Program-made: the position numbers and the translations under genes
In this document: one piece after another, positions 1-13,300 of the stretch
Layout: each line of letters begins with the position of its first letter
Position numbering within the stretch: the stretch's first letter is position 1
Notes under the pieces: generated by a model
What the model saw: the letters and a program-made list of their open reading frames with translations, nothing else
The model's database searches: none
What the model was told of the DNA's origin: nothing
DNA from: Owenia fusiformis
Taxonomy: Eukaryota > Annelida > Polychaeta > Sabellida > Oweniidae
Assembly: GCA_903813345.2 (NCBI GenBank)
Contig: CAIIXF020000002.1
Coordinates: 9,670,650-9,734,649, forward strand
Direction: 5' to 3'
Length of the DNA stretch: 64,000 nucleotides

Positions 1-1664
1 GTGAATTTTGCGAGACAAAAATGGCAACCCATTTGAAAATAGGCAAGCTTTTGAACCAGGAGTCACAGGGGAGTTTTTTGTATTGATGTTGAACAAAAAC
101 TTCACTTTTTGAGATTTATGGGGAATCTTAACGACCTAAAAATCAGGAATCCTAACAACAGAGTTTTTAAAGCAAATGGTCCAAAAGTCGATTTCGCGAG
201 ACAGGTGGACAAAACATTTATCTTTTCTTAAATCTTTATTATGTGTTAAAAATCAACCTTACCCATTAAATTTTTTTTTAATGTTTTGAAATCAAGTTAA
301 TTTTATATTGGCTCTGTTTACTTCATATATCACCTGGAAGCATACTTCATAAACATATATGACCTTGAAATGAATCAACTTGGTTTTAAAGGCACCTGCA
401 GGTCAACAAAGTCACTGATATATTAAATTTGATTCATTCTCATATTGGGAAACTCAAAAAATTGATGATGACTATATTTTTATTAAGATAACAAAAAACT
501 GTATAAGAATTATAAATTTTAGCGGCAGAAAGATCATAATTATAATATCCTGTTTTGAGAATATATGTTATATTAAAAAATGTCTTTGAAAGAGAAGTTT
601 ATTTAAATATCCAAAATAAAAATTACAGACAAGCAAATAGTAGATTTGGCTTAGATCACACAAATTACATATAGAAATTGGTTGTCATTTCAAGCCTAGG
701 CCAAGTGGATGAATGTTTGTGATATGTATGGTATTTTAGAAGAGGAACAACACTTTCTTATGATTTGAGAGGAAGGTTGAGGAAAATACAACAAAAAGAA
801 AACTTCTGTTTGACACCCTTACATTATTTAATCTTGTAGCTAGGCAGTTCTGACTTTATTTTTAAACAGCTGATATCGCATAAAAATTCTTATGTAATTT
901 TACATCTTGCAAAGTTTATTTATTTATCATTCATTCAAAAAACTGGATTAATAGTGTGACAATGATATATCACACTGATATTTTTAAATTATGTCATCAC
1001 TGTTCCACAGCTGGTCTTCAAAACTAGACTTTCAATACCATTATATTTTTTAAGATGTTTTAGACCCCTTGTTGAATAATCTTTCCATGCAATAAAAATC
1101 AGAAAAAGGAGATCCTCTTTTGAGTAAATAGGTTCAATATTTTGAAAAAAATGTTGACATGGGGTTACTATTCATAATTTTTCGAATTGTTTGATTGATA
1201 TTTTTATCATCATGGTTACTTCACTTGAAAGAAAACATATTGTTTTAATAAATACCACAGTATTTATGCCCAGAAAGTACACATGGTGAAAGATATGACT
1301 GTCTAAAATCACTTGCCATACTTCATGTGGTCTTTTCTGAACATATGGAACAGCTTTAAGAAGTATTGAATGCTTACCTATATGCTTCTTGCGTCATATC
1401 AGTGCATGTCCTGTGTTGCCTTGCTCCACAGTTGGTACATGTGAAGAACTCCTGTCTGTCACGTACATTTTTACTGCAAAGGACGCACGGGTGACTTGAT
1501 GGTTGCCTTCGTGGCATTGTTCTACTGTCCTTGGATGAAGATGTAATCCACAATTATGTATATTTTATTTGTTGACTTCTCTGTTATATCCTTGTTGATA
1601 GCTTGTTGTATACTGATGACACAGTTGGAATTGTAGGCTGTATTTATACCCAAACCTCTGACAC
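1..1664. other. Intergenic, no gene recognised
   Basis: AT-rich sequence with stops in all frames. No coding exon, RNA gene or clear mobile element was recognised. Confidence 0.5.
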
Positions 1665-2035
1665 TTGTGCTACTCAAGTTGCTCAAATGCCTGCCAGTGT
1701 CATAGCAATTACTCAAATGCCATACTCAAATGCCTGCCACAGTAATTCCTTCCTCCAATATGTCATAGAATTAATCCTTGCTCAAATACGGTACTATGCC
1801 TGCCACAGTAAACCCTCATTCAAATATAGTAAAAAATTACTCAAATGCCTTCCAAAGTAAATCTTTGCTCAAATATGACATTGAATTCCTGGAATTAAAT
1901 TACTCAAATGCCTGCCACGGTAAATCCTTGCTCAAATATAGTATAGAATTGCTTAAATGTCTACCAAAGTAAATCTCTGCTCAAATATGTCATAGAAATA
2001 CTCAAATGCCTGCCACCGTTAATTCCAGGAGCAAA
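1665..2035. repeat. Degenerate tandem repeat of about 60 bp
   Basis: About six diverged copies built around ACTCAAATGCCTGCCACAGT followed by a TCAAATATG(T)CATAGAATT segment. Spacing and sequence vary, so the array is old. Short open frames across it are a by-product of the repetition. Confidence 0.7.
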
Positions 2036-2552
2036 TCCTCGCTCACAAATAAACTAAATTACATAACATAACCTAAATTACAGCTAATTAATTAAATGAT
2101 CATCAGGAAATCAGCAACTGAAAATCTTATACAATTATAATTAATTTCACATCTAATATCTAATTGTTTACCATAAAACTAATGCTTTTATATCATTATA
2201 AATACATTTGTACACACATCAAACACATGTTACCTACAAGAAGAAAAAACAATTGGATTAATTTTCTAAATCTAAAAAATAATATTGAATCAGTTTGTTG
2301 CTTTTTAATAATGCAATTGATAACAAGGGAAGGGATTATCTAGGCAATTAGAGACTAGCATCTTTAATCAGTGCTAAGTGCAAACTTTTTTTTTAACTTA
2401 TTTGTACCAATATTGTTGTGGTTTTATGCACTATGACCTTTTCCAGTCAATGTTACTTGGAAAAGAAATCAGTATACATTTACTCGTGTAAATTCAGTCA
2501 AAATTCACTAATAACCCAACCCATCACATTGTACCATACACAGACTGTATAT
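2036..2552. other. Spacer, nothing recognised
   Basis: AT-rich DNA between two tandem arrays. No exon or element was identified. Confidence 0.4.
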
Positions 2553-2805
2553 GGGGGTGAAATGTCTAGGGGGTGAAATGTCTAGGGGGTGAAACGTCTA
2601 AGGGGTGAAACGTCTAAGGGTGAAACGTCTAAGGGATGAAAAGTCTAGGGGTGAAATGTCTAGGGGGTGATACGTCCAGGGGGTGAAACGTCCAGGGGGT
2701 GAAACGTCTAGGGGGTGAAGTGTCTAGGGGGTGAAATGTCCAGGGGGTGAAATGTCTAAGGGGTGAACAGTCTAGGGGTGAAACGTCCAGGGGGTGAAAC
2801 GTCTT
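2553..2805. repeat. 16-bp minisatellite, about 16 copies
   Basis: Tandem copies of GGGGGTGAAATGTCTA with variants (AACGTCTA, AACGTCCA). It abuts the RNase H fragment that follows at about 2806. The minus strand gives a spurious proline-rich frame. Confidence 0.9.
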
Positions 2806-3186
2806 GATACCATTAGTACACACAAAAAACGTAAAAAGTCTGCAAAAGTAACTATCTCCAAAGAAGCAAGGCTGGATTTAGAAATGTGGCATACTTTCTT
2901 GATAAAGTATAATTCCGCTTCTTTTTTCCTACATCAAGAATTCGTCGACTCGGACACGCTACAATTATTTAGTGACGCTTCTGGCAATATCGGGTGTGCA
3001 TGGGTATTCAAAACAAAATGGTTCTTTTTACGATGGACAAACGAAACTAAAGAACTAGACATATCTACTAAAGAATTGATCCCAATCGTTATTAGCATGA
3101 ATACATGGGCTCACTTGTTTAAAAATCACAAAATATTGATACGCTGTGACAACAAAGTCATATGTGAATGCATTAGTTACTTTTAG
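2806..3186 (+). mobile_element. DIRS-like retrotransposon fragment (RNase H region)
   Basis: An open frame of about 125 residues resembles the RNase H region that follows reverse transcriptase in DIRS-type tyrosine-recombinase retroelements. The order is a KEARLDLEMWHTFL stretch, then LFSDAS with the first catalytic Asp, then the STKELIPIV segment with the Glu, then IRCDNK with the second Asp. The frame stops just after this last motif, so the end of the domain is missing. No reverse transcriptase lies upstream, where the 16-bp minisatellite begins. It is a dead 5'- and 3'-truncated fragment. Family assignment is from motif memory; a Ty3-type RNase H is the alternative. Confidence 0.75.
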
Positions 3187-4045
3187 TATTTGTAAAGTAC
3201 ATCATATTTTGATAATGTGTAATGCAAAAAAACGCATTGATACAAGATGACTCAAAGTGGTTTAAACTTCATATGGGGCCTTTAAATATATGTCATTGCT
3301 ATTTGTTTTGCAACTTGTTAAGTGAATACACACTTCCAGTTGTGTGAAGCAAGATTCTTCAAACGGCTTAACATTAGCAAAATTGTATACGTGAGGTTTG
3401 TAACGCGAATAGCATATTGAATAAAAACATTTCCTACTCGTAAAATACATTAAGATAATGCATCTTATAATGTATTCAATGTTATGGATAAAATTGCAAA
3501 ATACATACTAAAACTATTCTTATCGCAGTCCTAACGTTAATTATATACCAGGTAAAAGAGGGTAATTTTACTAAAATTCAAATGTGTATGCTATCATTGA
3601 AAATAGCTCTTTTCCAATTGTATGCTTTTGCTCATATAATCTGTAAACTACAATACAATAATTATTATATTTTTAGTTTAATAATTTCTGTGTTACTGGT
3701 AAACTAAAATTTTACAAGTAAAATAATGTGTTAAAAACCCAACAGCCGACATCGGCTTACGAGACACCATATAAATATACAAAGATAATCATATTCATAA
3801 CTAAAACATAAGGACATCTTAAGTAGCTTCTATTGATCAATGGTACATTGAATTATGCACTAAAAATATTTTCAGTGTGTGAAAATCATGATTTAAAGAA
3901 AAATAATTGATGAGCCCCCTCCCCTAAAATGCCCCCTATTGTAAAGGGGGTACTAAAGTTACCTTTCGTAGCTTTTCTCACTCTAATCTCCCAGAAACAT
4001 AGGTGTTTATATTTGGGAATATTCTCAATCTCAAATCTTGAATGA
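3187..4045. other. Spacer, nothing recognised
   Basis: AT-rich DNA with a short C/G-rich patch near 3915-3950. No exon was identified. Confidence 0.4.
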
Positions 4046-5258
4046 AATTACTCGTATGATTCACTATGAGAGTTTTAACGAAGAGTCGGAATACACAGTG
4101 TGGCAACTCATGAGAGTTTTAACGGAGAGTCAGAATCCACACTGTGGTAACTCGCATGATGCACTATGAGAGTTTTAACGGAGAGTCAGAATCCAAAGTG
4201 TGGCAAGTCGCATGATGCACTATGATAGTTTTAATGGAGAGTCAGAATCCACAGTTTGGCAACTCGCATGATGCACTATGAGAGTTTTAACGGAGATTCA
4301 GAATCCACAGTGTGGCAACTCGCATGATGCACTATGAGAGTTTTAACGGAGAGTCAGAATCCACAGTGTGGCAAATCGCATGATGTACTATGAGAGTTTT
4401 AATGGAGAGTCAGAATCCACAGTGTGGCAACTCGCATGATGCACTATGAGAGTTTTAGTGTGGCAACTCGCATGATGCACTATTAGAGTTTTAACGGAGA
4501 GTCAGAATCCATAGTGTGGCAACTCGCATGATGCACTGTGGGAGTTTTAATGGAGAGCCAGAATCCACAGTGTGGCAACTCGCATGGTGCACTATGAGAG
4601 TTTAACTGTGGCAACTCGCATGATGTACTATGAGAGTTTTAACGGAGAGTCAGAATCCACAGTGTGGCAAATCGCATGATGTACTATGAGAGTTTTAATG
4701 GAGAGTCAGAATCCACAGTGTGGCAACTCGCATGATGCACTATGAGAGTTTTAACGGAGATTCAGAATCCACAGTGTGGAAACTCGCATGCTACACTATG
4801 AAAGTTTTAATGGAGAGTCAGAACCCACAGTGTGGCAACTCCCATGATGCACCATGAGAGTTTTAATGGAGAGTAGAATCCACAGTGTGGCAACTCGCAT
4901 GATGCCCTATGCGAGTTTTAATGGAGAGTCAGAATCCACAGTGTGGCAACTCGAATGATGCACTATGAAAGTTATAATGGAGAGTCAGAATCCACAGTGT
5001 GGCAACTCGCATGATGCACTATGAGAGTTTTAGTGTGGCAACTCGCATGATGCACTATGAGTGTTTTAACGGAGAGTCAGAATCCATAGTGTGGCAACTC
5101 GCATGATGCACTATGAGAGTTTTAACAGAGAATCAGAATCCACAGTGTGGCAAGTCGCATGATGCACAATGAGAGTTTTAACGGAGAGTCAGAATCCACA
5201 GTGTGGCAACTCGCATGATGCACTATGAGAGTTTTAATGGAGAGTCAGAATCCATTGC
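4046..5258. repeat. 56-bp satellite array, about 21 copies
   Basis: The unit reads ACTATGAGAGTTTTAACGGA, then GAGTCAGAATCCACAGTGTG, then GCAACTCGCATGATGC. Several units share an identical internal deletion that joins GAGAGTTTTAG to TGTGGCAACTCG (near 4455 and 5030). Each of these is followed by the same CCATAGTG variant, which shows block duplication within the array. Confidence 0.95.
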
Positions 5259-6326
5259 GGTCAGAATAAACGTTCATTATAGCTTTTTAATTTTCACCAT
5301 TAGGTTATTTTGAACCGCATCGTACACAGGAACGGTTCAATTGAAAGTGATTGAAAGTGAATTATTCGATTAGCCCTATAAGTATTATTGCCCATTTTTC
5401 GGATCGAATCTTTTACATATTTTCGTATTTTTGTTATTTAAAGTTGCCAGAGTCTTTCTTTGAAAAGTAGGGTATCCGTTTATTGCAATGTATAGATTTA
5501 CATTAATGTTCAAAGGTGCGCCAAACTTTAATTTGACCCAAGAGATATATAAAACACTATTGATAGAAGAAAAATGGGAACATATAAAAATGCATTGCAG
5601 CTAATGCAAACTTATTGGACTTATTGGAGGATACAACAAAATTGGTAATATACAATTAATGATTGTATCTTCTCTCTGACTTCTAACAGCAATTTGCTGA
5701 AAATGTATTGCGAGTCCTGCATTTTTTGAAATAAAATGAATAATTTATATTTACAGATATTGTCAATGACTGTGTATAGTTTATTGAAATAAGTTTAATG
5801 TTGATATTTATCAGATTGAAAAGGTTATATAAAGACATCATCGCCACCTCCAGTCATTTGTTAAGGCGCCTGCGAGCTGATACTGAAAAGGTAAGAGCTT
5901 CATTTACGAGTATACTTCACAGGAATTCTAAAGGAGTGGTATCGATATGGAGAACTGATTTCAACAATGTTTTTCCCAATCATTGAAAACATTCTGTAAA
6001 AAAACACGGCATTTTATGTAATGTTGACTGATTGACTATAATTTAACACGAAAATTATTTAGAAATATTTTATATAACTGTTTTTTAGTGCAGTTGTTTT
6101 TGCTCCTTTCAATTTGATGATTTGCGATCACCGAATGGATTCTGTCTTTTAGTGACGTCACAATTAGGTCACCCAGCTTTAGATGCTTTATTTTGAGAGA
6201 TTATCTTCTATATTTCGTGCCTTATTGATTTATTTTTCACGAAAGCGTTCTATTTGACTAGATCAACATTCATGCTAAGCACATACCAAGTCTAAGGTCT
6301 TACTGACATGATTTAGATAGCGGTTT
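5259..6326. other. Spacer, nothing recognised
   Basis: No gene recognised. A 62-residue open frame at 5798-5986 has no recognisable domain and no splice or promoter support. Confidence 0.4.
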
Positions 6327-6361
6327 AGCGCCCCCCGATTTTGACAAAAACGGGGGGCGCT
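6327..6361. other. GC-rich perfect hairpin
   Basis: AGCGCCCCCCG at 6327-6337 is perfectly complementary to CGGGGGGCGCT at 6351-6361, with a 13-nt loop. It stands out from AT-rich surroundings. It may be the end of a mobile element or a structured RNA element. Confidence 0.8.
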
Positions 6362-6639
6362 TATAGGCATCGATGTTTAGTATGAATTTCACCCAAACTT
6401 CGCATATATATAGACAAACTCATGATCTAGTCAAATAGGCATACCTGGTAAATATCCGACCCATGGTTTTTATATAAGAAACGACAATATTTTTAGCTCA
6501 AAACTGCCACGTGTCCGCCATTTCGTGATTCCATCATGTCTAATATCATTTCTATATGACGTCATACCAATAAGACGAAATACGTGACAACAGTATCCAT
6601 AAACAAAATTCCTGAATTCTGATCGCAAAAGGTCAAATT

Positions 6640-6953
6640 GAGAATGAAATAAAATGTCTTTCCGAACCTTGTTGGAACAAAATAGCATATATACAACAGG
6701 TTTTTAGACCTCTCAATATTATAGTTATACAAAGGAATTTTTGGTTGATTTTAAAAAGTATTCAAAAAATTTAAAAAAAATCCCCCAAAATAGATAAAAA
6801 TCAAGATAAACCTTTTATTTCATTAACAAGATACTTTTTTGAAATCAACCAAAATTTCCTTTGTACAATTACAATATTGAGAGACCTAAACATGTTGTGT
6901 TTATGTCGTTTTGTTCGAATGAATTTCGGAAAGATGTTTCATTTCACTCTGGA
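6640..6953. repeat. Imperfect long inverted repeat (foldback/MITE-like)
   Basis: The arm at about 6640-6770 and the arm at about 6825-6953 are inverted copies. Paired landmarks include TTTAGACCTCTCAATATT/AATATTGAGAGACCTAAA, ATACAAAGGAATTTTTGG/CCAAAATTTCCTTTGTAC and TGTCTTTCCGAA/TTCGGAAAGATGT. The centre is A/T-rich. No protein is encoded. Confidence 0.75.
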
Positions 6954-7245
6954 AATATGATACCAAGAACAAAACAAGTGTTTGATGTGTTTTCTAAAAC
7001 AATATAGATGAAAGTATATAGTTTTCAAATTATATTGTTACCATTCAAAAGATGACCATTAAATTGACGATGTGTTAAATTTTTAGATTTTTCTTATGAC
7101 TGGTTTAAGAGAAACGTGTGTTCAAAACGTTCTCCATATCGATACCACTCCTTTGAATTATTGGTTTGAATTAAAATGCTTGTTGAAAGAATGTTTGAAA
7201 AACAATAGGTTCCATCGATTATCATTTCATTTATTACATATTTAA

Positions 7246-7311
7246 CAAAATGTTGAGATTTACAAAATCTCAACGAAAATCTCAACATTTTGTTTTGTTT
7301 TTAACACTTAT
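7246..7311 (+). mobile_element. Penelope-like element tail fragment (candidate)
   Basis: The segment from 7277, AAATCTCAACATTTTGTTTT followed by GTTTTTAACACTTAT, matches almost exactly the reverse complement of 34600-34635. An inverted copy of ACAAAATGTTGAGATTT precedes it at 7246. It lies about 50 bp upstream of the CAP start codon and may contribute to its 5' flank. The Penelope-like assignment rests on the longer copy at 34600-34670 and is tentative. Confidence 0.45.
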
Positions 7312-7363
7312 TAACTTTGTTTTTAATACTTTTTAACGTATTACGTATTTAGATAAGTGCATA

Positions 7364-10300
7364 ATGAATACGATGATGTTAGTGTCTTTGGCTGTTGCCA
7401 TGGCAATAGCAGTGTCCGCTAATCCAAGCGACCGATTGGCAGAACTAGAGGGACTTCAGCTTGAGAACGAGGCTGGTAGGTTACAACATTTCATTTGGAT
7501 ACATGTGCATTAAGAGCACTAAGTTTGAAAATTGGTTTAAATCAAACGACTGCTAGCTTTAATCCTAAATAACCCAAAACAATATTTTAATATTTTTATA
7601 TATATAAAAATAATTTAAAATATTGGAGAAAAATTGGGTCTCTAGATAATAATCTTCCACAAAGTTCTTTTAATCATATACTTCAATTTAAAGCCATATC
7701 TTTTGTTTACTAATGGATTTGGGTTTCGGGCTGTGTTTTATTTCAGTTAGTGGGGTAGAGAAAAGATCGGTCAGTCTTTCCCAGTATAGGACAAACCAAC
7801 TGAAAGCTCACAATGATAAAAGAGCCATACACAATGCTCCACCTCTCGTCCTTGAGTAAGTGCAGTTTATTAACTTTAGTGTCAGGCTCAAAATTCAATG
7901 TCAATATTACATTCGATATAATTTAAATATTAAAAATAATAATTAAAACAAATAAAAATGTACAATATATAAATATATCAAAATTTAAAAAAACAGGATC
8001 AAAGCATTTTGTTCAAAATATCAAGGCAAATATAATATTTGTACCAAATATCTAAACATTTTACCATTTCTGTTTGAACGTTCGGATCGAAAATTGAATG
8101 AATCCAGTTTGGAACGTTTAGTCATTTTTAATGCTGAGCATTGAACATCGAAGCTACAATTGAACTTGCAGTGAGATTTTTAAATATTAGAAAGTGGTAT
8201 GATTTAATAATAAATAGTTCACTGTTTACTCTATAAAGTAGAGAGGTTTCGCAAAATGTTTTTTTATCTCAACGTATCTAAAATCATAACACATTCACCA
8301 GATTTATGCATACATGAAATAGATCAATATTAAAACAAGATGCGTTTGCGGATACATTTAAGCATATAACACCTTGATTTGTGCGAAAGCGAAACGTCTC
8401 TACTGACTTCTTGCAAATCCGTTTCAGCGCTACGCTTAACAACGAGGCACAGGCCTACGCCGAGTATCTATTATCTAACAATAAGTTCATACATTGTTCA
8501 GATATACGGGATCAAAATATTCAAGGAATTGGTTGCGATGCATCAACAAGTGAAGCTGGAGAGAACCTCGCCAAGTCAGGGGGTATTTATTCACAAACAT
8601 TTTCTTCAGTACATAATAGTATACAGCATTGGGGCTACTAGGGTTGTTTTAAACTCGCAGACTCCGACACCTGGCACTCGATATAGACATAAAACTACTG
8701 TAAATCACCGTAGCATAAATATTTATTTTAAAACGATTTGGATGTAATAAGTAGCGATAACAAATACAGCAATAATGTACAGGGTGGGCCAAAAACGTCA
8801 CTTTTTTCATAACACTATAACTTGTTGTCCCAAACTACACGTACATACACCAAATTTTGCAGTTATATAGTGCCAAGGACTTCTTAGTAATAAAATAATC
8901 GTAACAAGTCCTTCAACTGGGATTATATTTGATCTAAAAGAGGATTTTAATTGGTCCGCAACCCTCTTTGATGATATCTTTTAGTCTTAGTCGCCTTGCT
9001 GAAATAGCAATATCGATGAAATGTTGACTAAGTTTCTTTCAACTTGTCTTGCAATTTTTGAGATTTGGTGCCTGCATTCCATTTCCTGGAGACCTTCCCA
9101 TACCCAATACTCACTGGGGTTTGCATCAGGGCTATTAGCTTGGTGATCATCAGACCATGTCAGTTCAGGAACATTTTCCAAAAATGTTAATTTCTTATGG
9201 CACACCACATGTTTGAGTGAGACGCTGGTGACATGTTATTTAAATAAAAGTTTACAATTCATAATACGTGGCTAGATTGTTACTTCAAGTTTCATTTGGT
9301 ACGCAAATTTTGATTTTGTATCAAAAGTTTTGGGTTTTGGACGTCTTGGGTATTGCTAGGTGACATAATTATTGTACATCATTGTACATCAACAATTGTT
9401 AGATTTACACTAGTGCGCTAAGACGTCTTAGCTAAAACGTTTTAGCGTTAAAACGTTTTACAAATGTAATGTAAATCCAGATTTTCTCAAGGGCTCTCGG
9501 CTAAAAGCGCTTAGCTAAAACGTCTTTAGGACTCTAGTCATAGCCAAGACGTCTTAGCGTTAAAACGTTTTACAAGCGAGTGTAAATCATAAGAGCTCTT
9601 AGCCCGTATTTTTGCGTTGCGCTGAACGAAAAATTTGAAACTCTCTGTTTACATGTGTCGCATGGTCCTTTTTGTCTTATCCCTTGTTCCCAATATCATC
9701 CCAAAAATAACGAGATGGAATTTTCAATATGGCCACTTAATTCAAAATGGCCGCCATTTTTCGTAAATACTAGTTGACGGATTTGGTTCAAATTTTATAT
9801 GCTGATGCCTAGGGACAAAGGAGCTACGCTGAAGAAGAGATTTTCAAAATGGCTGCTAATAATCAAAATGGCGGCCATTTTTCGTAAAAAACGTAATCTT
9901 TGATAACTCAAATACCAGTGAACAGATTTGGTTCAAATTTTATATGATGATGCCTAGGGGAAAAGTAGATTTCTTCAAGGAAGAATTTTTAAGATGGTGG
10001 CTTAATTTCAAAATGGCCGTCATTTTTCCTAAAAAACGTAATCATTGATGTAACTCAAATACTAGTTGACAGATATGGTTAAAATGCTGATGCCTAGGGA
10101 CAAAGGAGCTTTACTGAAGAAGAGATTTTTAGAATACTGCTAAATATCGAAATGATAAGTGACTTAAAGTCACTATCTAATTCTGAATATTACTCATGCA
10201 AACTACATTCAGTGCCATCTCTCTGCAAGTAGTAGTGGTTCTCCTCATGTCACGCAAAGCATTTTGAATCATTGGTAGGTTCTGGCAGAGAACATCAACC

Positions 10301-13300
10301 TCATTGGTGATTCTCTATCGTCGTGTACAATGTCATGTCTAAAACTTGGTCCAGGGGTGATTTTGGATTATTGTGCAAAAGGAATTTTTATAGGCATAAG
10401 CCTATAAAATTATCAAATCCTTCGACCGGTATTTGAGTTATTGCCCGGACACACGAACGGACGGATTCTTTATATCCCCCTCGAACTTCATTCGGTTGGA
10501 TAATTACTGCAAATAATAGTGATAAAAATATTTTAGGTCAAGTGGACAACTACGATGCGACTGCCCCATGGTACAATGAAGTGAACGAATATGACTTTTG
10601 TGATCAGGGGTTTAGCGAGGTAAGTACACAAGAATAGTATTGTTAGCCTAATTGTAACGTAAAAGTATTTCGGGTTTTCAGTACTTGTATTTGCAGACAA
10701 TGATGTGTTAATAACACAAAATTGATGTCATCAAACATAGTATTGAATAAATTATGGCTACTAGGTCACAACTTTTCAAAATATACTTATCTTTCTGGTA
10801 GGTTTATTCACTACTGCCACAAATACAATTTATAAACAGGCATAAAGTCCTATTGTTATGAAAATAGGGTTTTTTATGAAAATAGGCTATTCACTATAAT
10901 GTCCATCTATAGTTACACATTTCTTATGACTGGTCTACCGATTTCTGAACAAACTTTCAAAGCCATTCTAGTTCATTTCCCGAAGTCTTGCTAAGACATT
11001 TGATCTAATTAGTTCATCTATTCTTGCAAAATTAATTTCTCTTGACTTCAGCATATAAACAAAAGTCATCGGGCTCGAGGGCAGTAGAATATGGGGGTGT
11101 CCAAGTAGGCAATGACGTCCAGTATATTTTCATTGCGTCGAGTATTTTCAAAATTTCGTCATTTCCCACTTCATTTCTCTATATATCATGAAGCTAAACG
11201 TTGCCGACTGGAGGCTGCGCTTTTATTTCATACATAAGAAAGTTGCATATCTTGTCATTGAAAGGGTAAATAAAAAGAAATAAAACTCAATTCATGCATT
11301 CCCTTAAAAATTCAAAATATTTCCGTGCTTAACCCCCACCTTACAGAAAAACTAGGTTGTCATTTTATAATAATGAACCTGTTGCTAGGTAACCCTACTA
11401 TCACACCAAACTAGTTCTCACTACGTTCTTAAAAACGGGCTTCAACTGTGTACGAACGGACTGGACCTACTAAGAACCGTTTGGGATCTATTAACAAACT
11501 TCATCGAACGTACTCGAACGGGTAGGTCCTCTAGAACTTAGACAATGCTCAAAATGTTCTCGTGGTCGTCACGTTCTACAATTAGAACGAGTGACAACGT
11601 ACTAACGACGAGCTGGACGTACTACGAACGGAACCGTCGTACCTCAATCCTACTAGGGACGTTTTAACAACGAGTTGAATTGTCTGAGGACGTGTTGAGA
11701 ACGAGGTAGAACTAATTGCAAACGGGTTTAAACTGATTGAGAACGTATTTAACACTGCTTATGAACGAGTTAGCAAAAATATAGCTATCACACCAAACAA
11801 GTTGCCACTGCGTTCTTCAAAACTGTGTGCGAACGGAATGAACGTAGCTGCAACTTTCTAAGGTCTATTTACGAACTTTATGATCGTTCTCAGACGGGAA
11901 TGTGATTTTAGAATTTTGAATCGATTCAAAATTCGATGGCGACCATAACGTTCTGTAATCAGGTCATGTTGACCTTCTAGACTAAGGGACGCGTTCTACT
12001 ACGTTGCACACCGACGTGGTGCGACCTGAACGAACTGAGAACGAGAAGGACGTATTGAAGACTGTTTAAGAACGAAGAAGCTAATTATTTCAGACATATT
12101 TCCCGACCACAGCCAGATTGAGCCCGTTTTACGACGTTTTCGTAGGACTGGCAAGAACGGGTAAGAACGAGTTTGGTGTGATAGGGGGTTAAGGAAACAC
12201 TGTAAAACGATCACAGACTACGAAGTTAGAGTTCGGGTTACTCACTTCGAGAGCCATGTTCGATTTTGAAACGTATGGCTCTCAAACGGGGAAGTGGACA
12301 GCTGATTAATAGTGACCTTTGAAATCGAATTAAGTCGATCAGCGGCCTACTTTTGTTCTCTAACTATGTTATACATCATTATCATCCTTCTGTGCAAGTA
12401 TTGGAGCGCTGAAGTACTTCCTTTTCGATCAAGACTTGTAATTGTTAGTCGAGTGAATGTTTTTACTGCCAATTCGTTCGTTGCGTATCTCGCTCCAAGC
12501 AAACCGCCATATTGGAAATAGGTCTAAAAGCCCGGTCTAAAAGACATTCACTCGATGAACAATTTACAAGTCTTGATCGAAAAAGAAGTATTTCAGCGCT
12601 CTAATACTTACACGGATTGATGATACTGATGTAAGACACAGTTAGAGATCAAAAGTAAGCCGCTGATCGACTTAATTCGATTTCAAAGGTCACAATCATT
12701 CAGCTGTCCAAATGCTCCGTGGGAAAGCTATTATATCAAAATTCAAATAGCTTTCGCAGGAAGTAAAGTTCAGGTACCTCTATCTTGATCTATTGAAATT
12801 TTGCACAAAAACTAAAAAAAATGAAAAATCAATTTTCGAAATGTTTCAAGGTCAACTTAACTTGCTTCAAATAGACCAAGCATTTTTTAAACTCACCTAC
12901 AAGTTCTCAGGAGATCAAATTTGACCTCAACTTTGAGATTTGACTTTTGATTCTCCTTCAAATCGTTGAAAATACCTGCGAGGGTCTCCATGAGATTGCT
13001 TGCAATTTTGAATGTATACTAATATGTTACAGCAAACTGGACACTTTACTCAAGTTGTATGGAAGGGAACTACAAAGGTTGGTTTTGGAAGAGCAATTGG
13101 CGCGGGTGGAGTAAGTGAATTTTTTTTAAATATTGGTAGGGGTTTGGTCTGGCAAGAACACTATGCACAACAAGAGGGGGAGAAACCCCAGGGTTCAAAG
13201 ATGACATACGCTTATAATGTAAATCTGTATTGAGATGACATTGTCGCTGATTGGTTTAGCGAGTCGATCGTTGATTGGTTTAAAACTAGGTCAATTTGAA

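Noticed and set aside
2629-2823. Minus-strand proline-rich frame
   Set aside because: Translation of the 16-bp minisatellite; no coding support.
4046-5258. CRISPR-like regular repeats
   Set aside because: Repeats are contiguous with no unique spacers, and the genome is eukaryotic.
5798-5986. 62-codon plus-strand frame
   Set aside because: No recognisable motif or context; length is within chance for AT-rich DNA.
8379-8747. Longer plus-strand frames around CAP exon 3
   Set aside because: The second frame overlaps the real exon out of phase and has no domain; the first reads into intron sequence on both sides.
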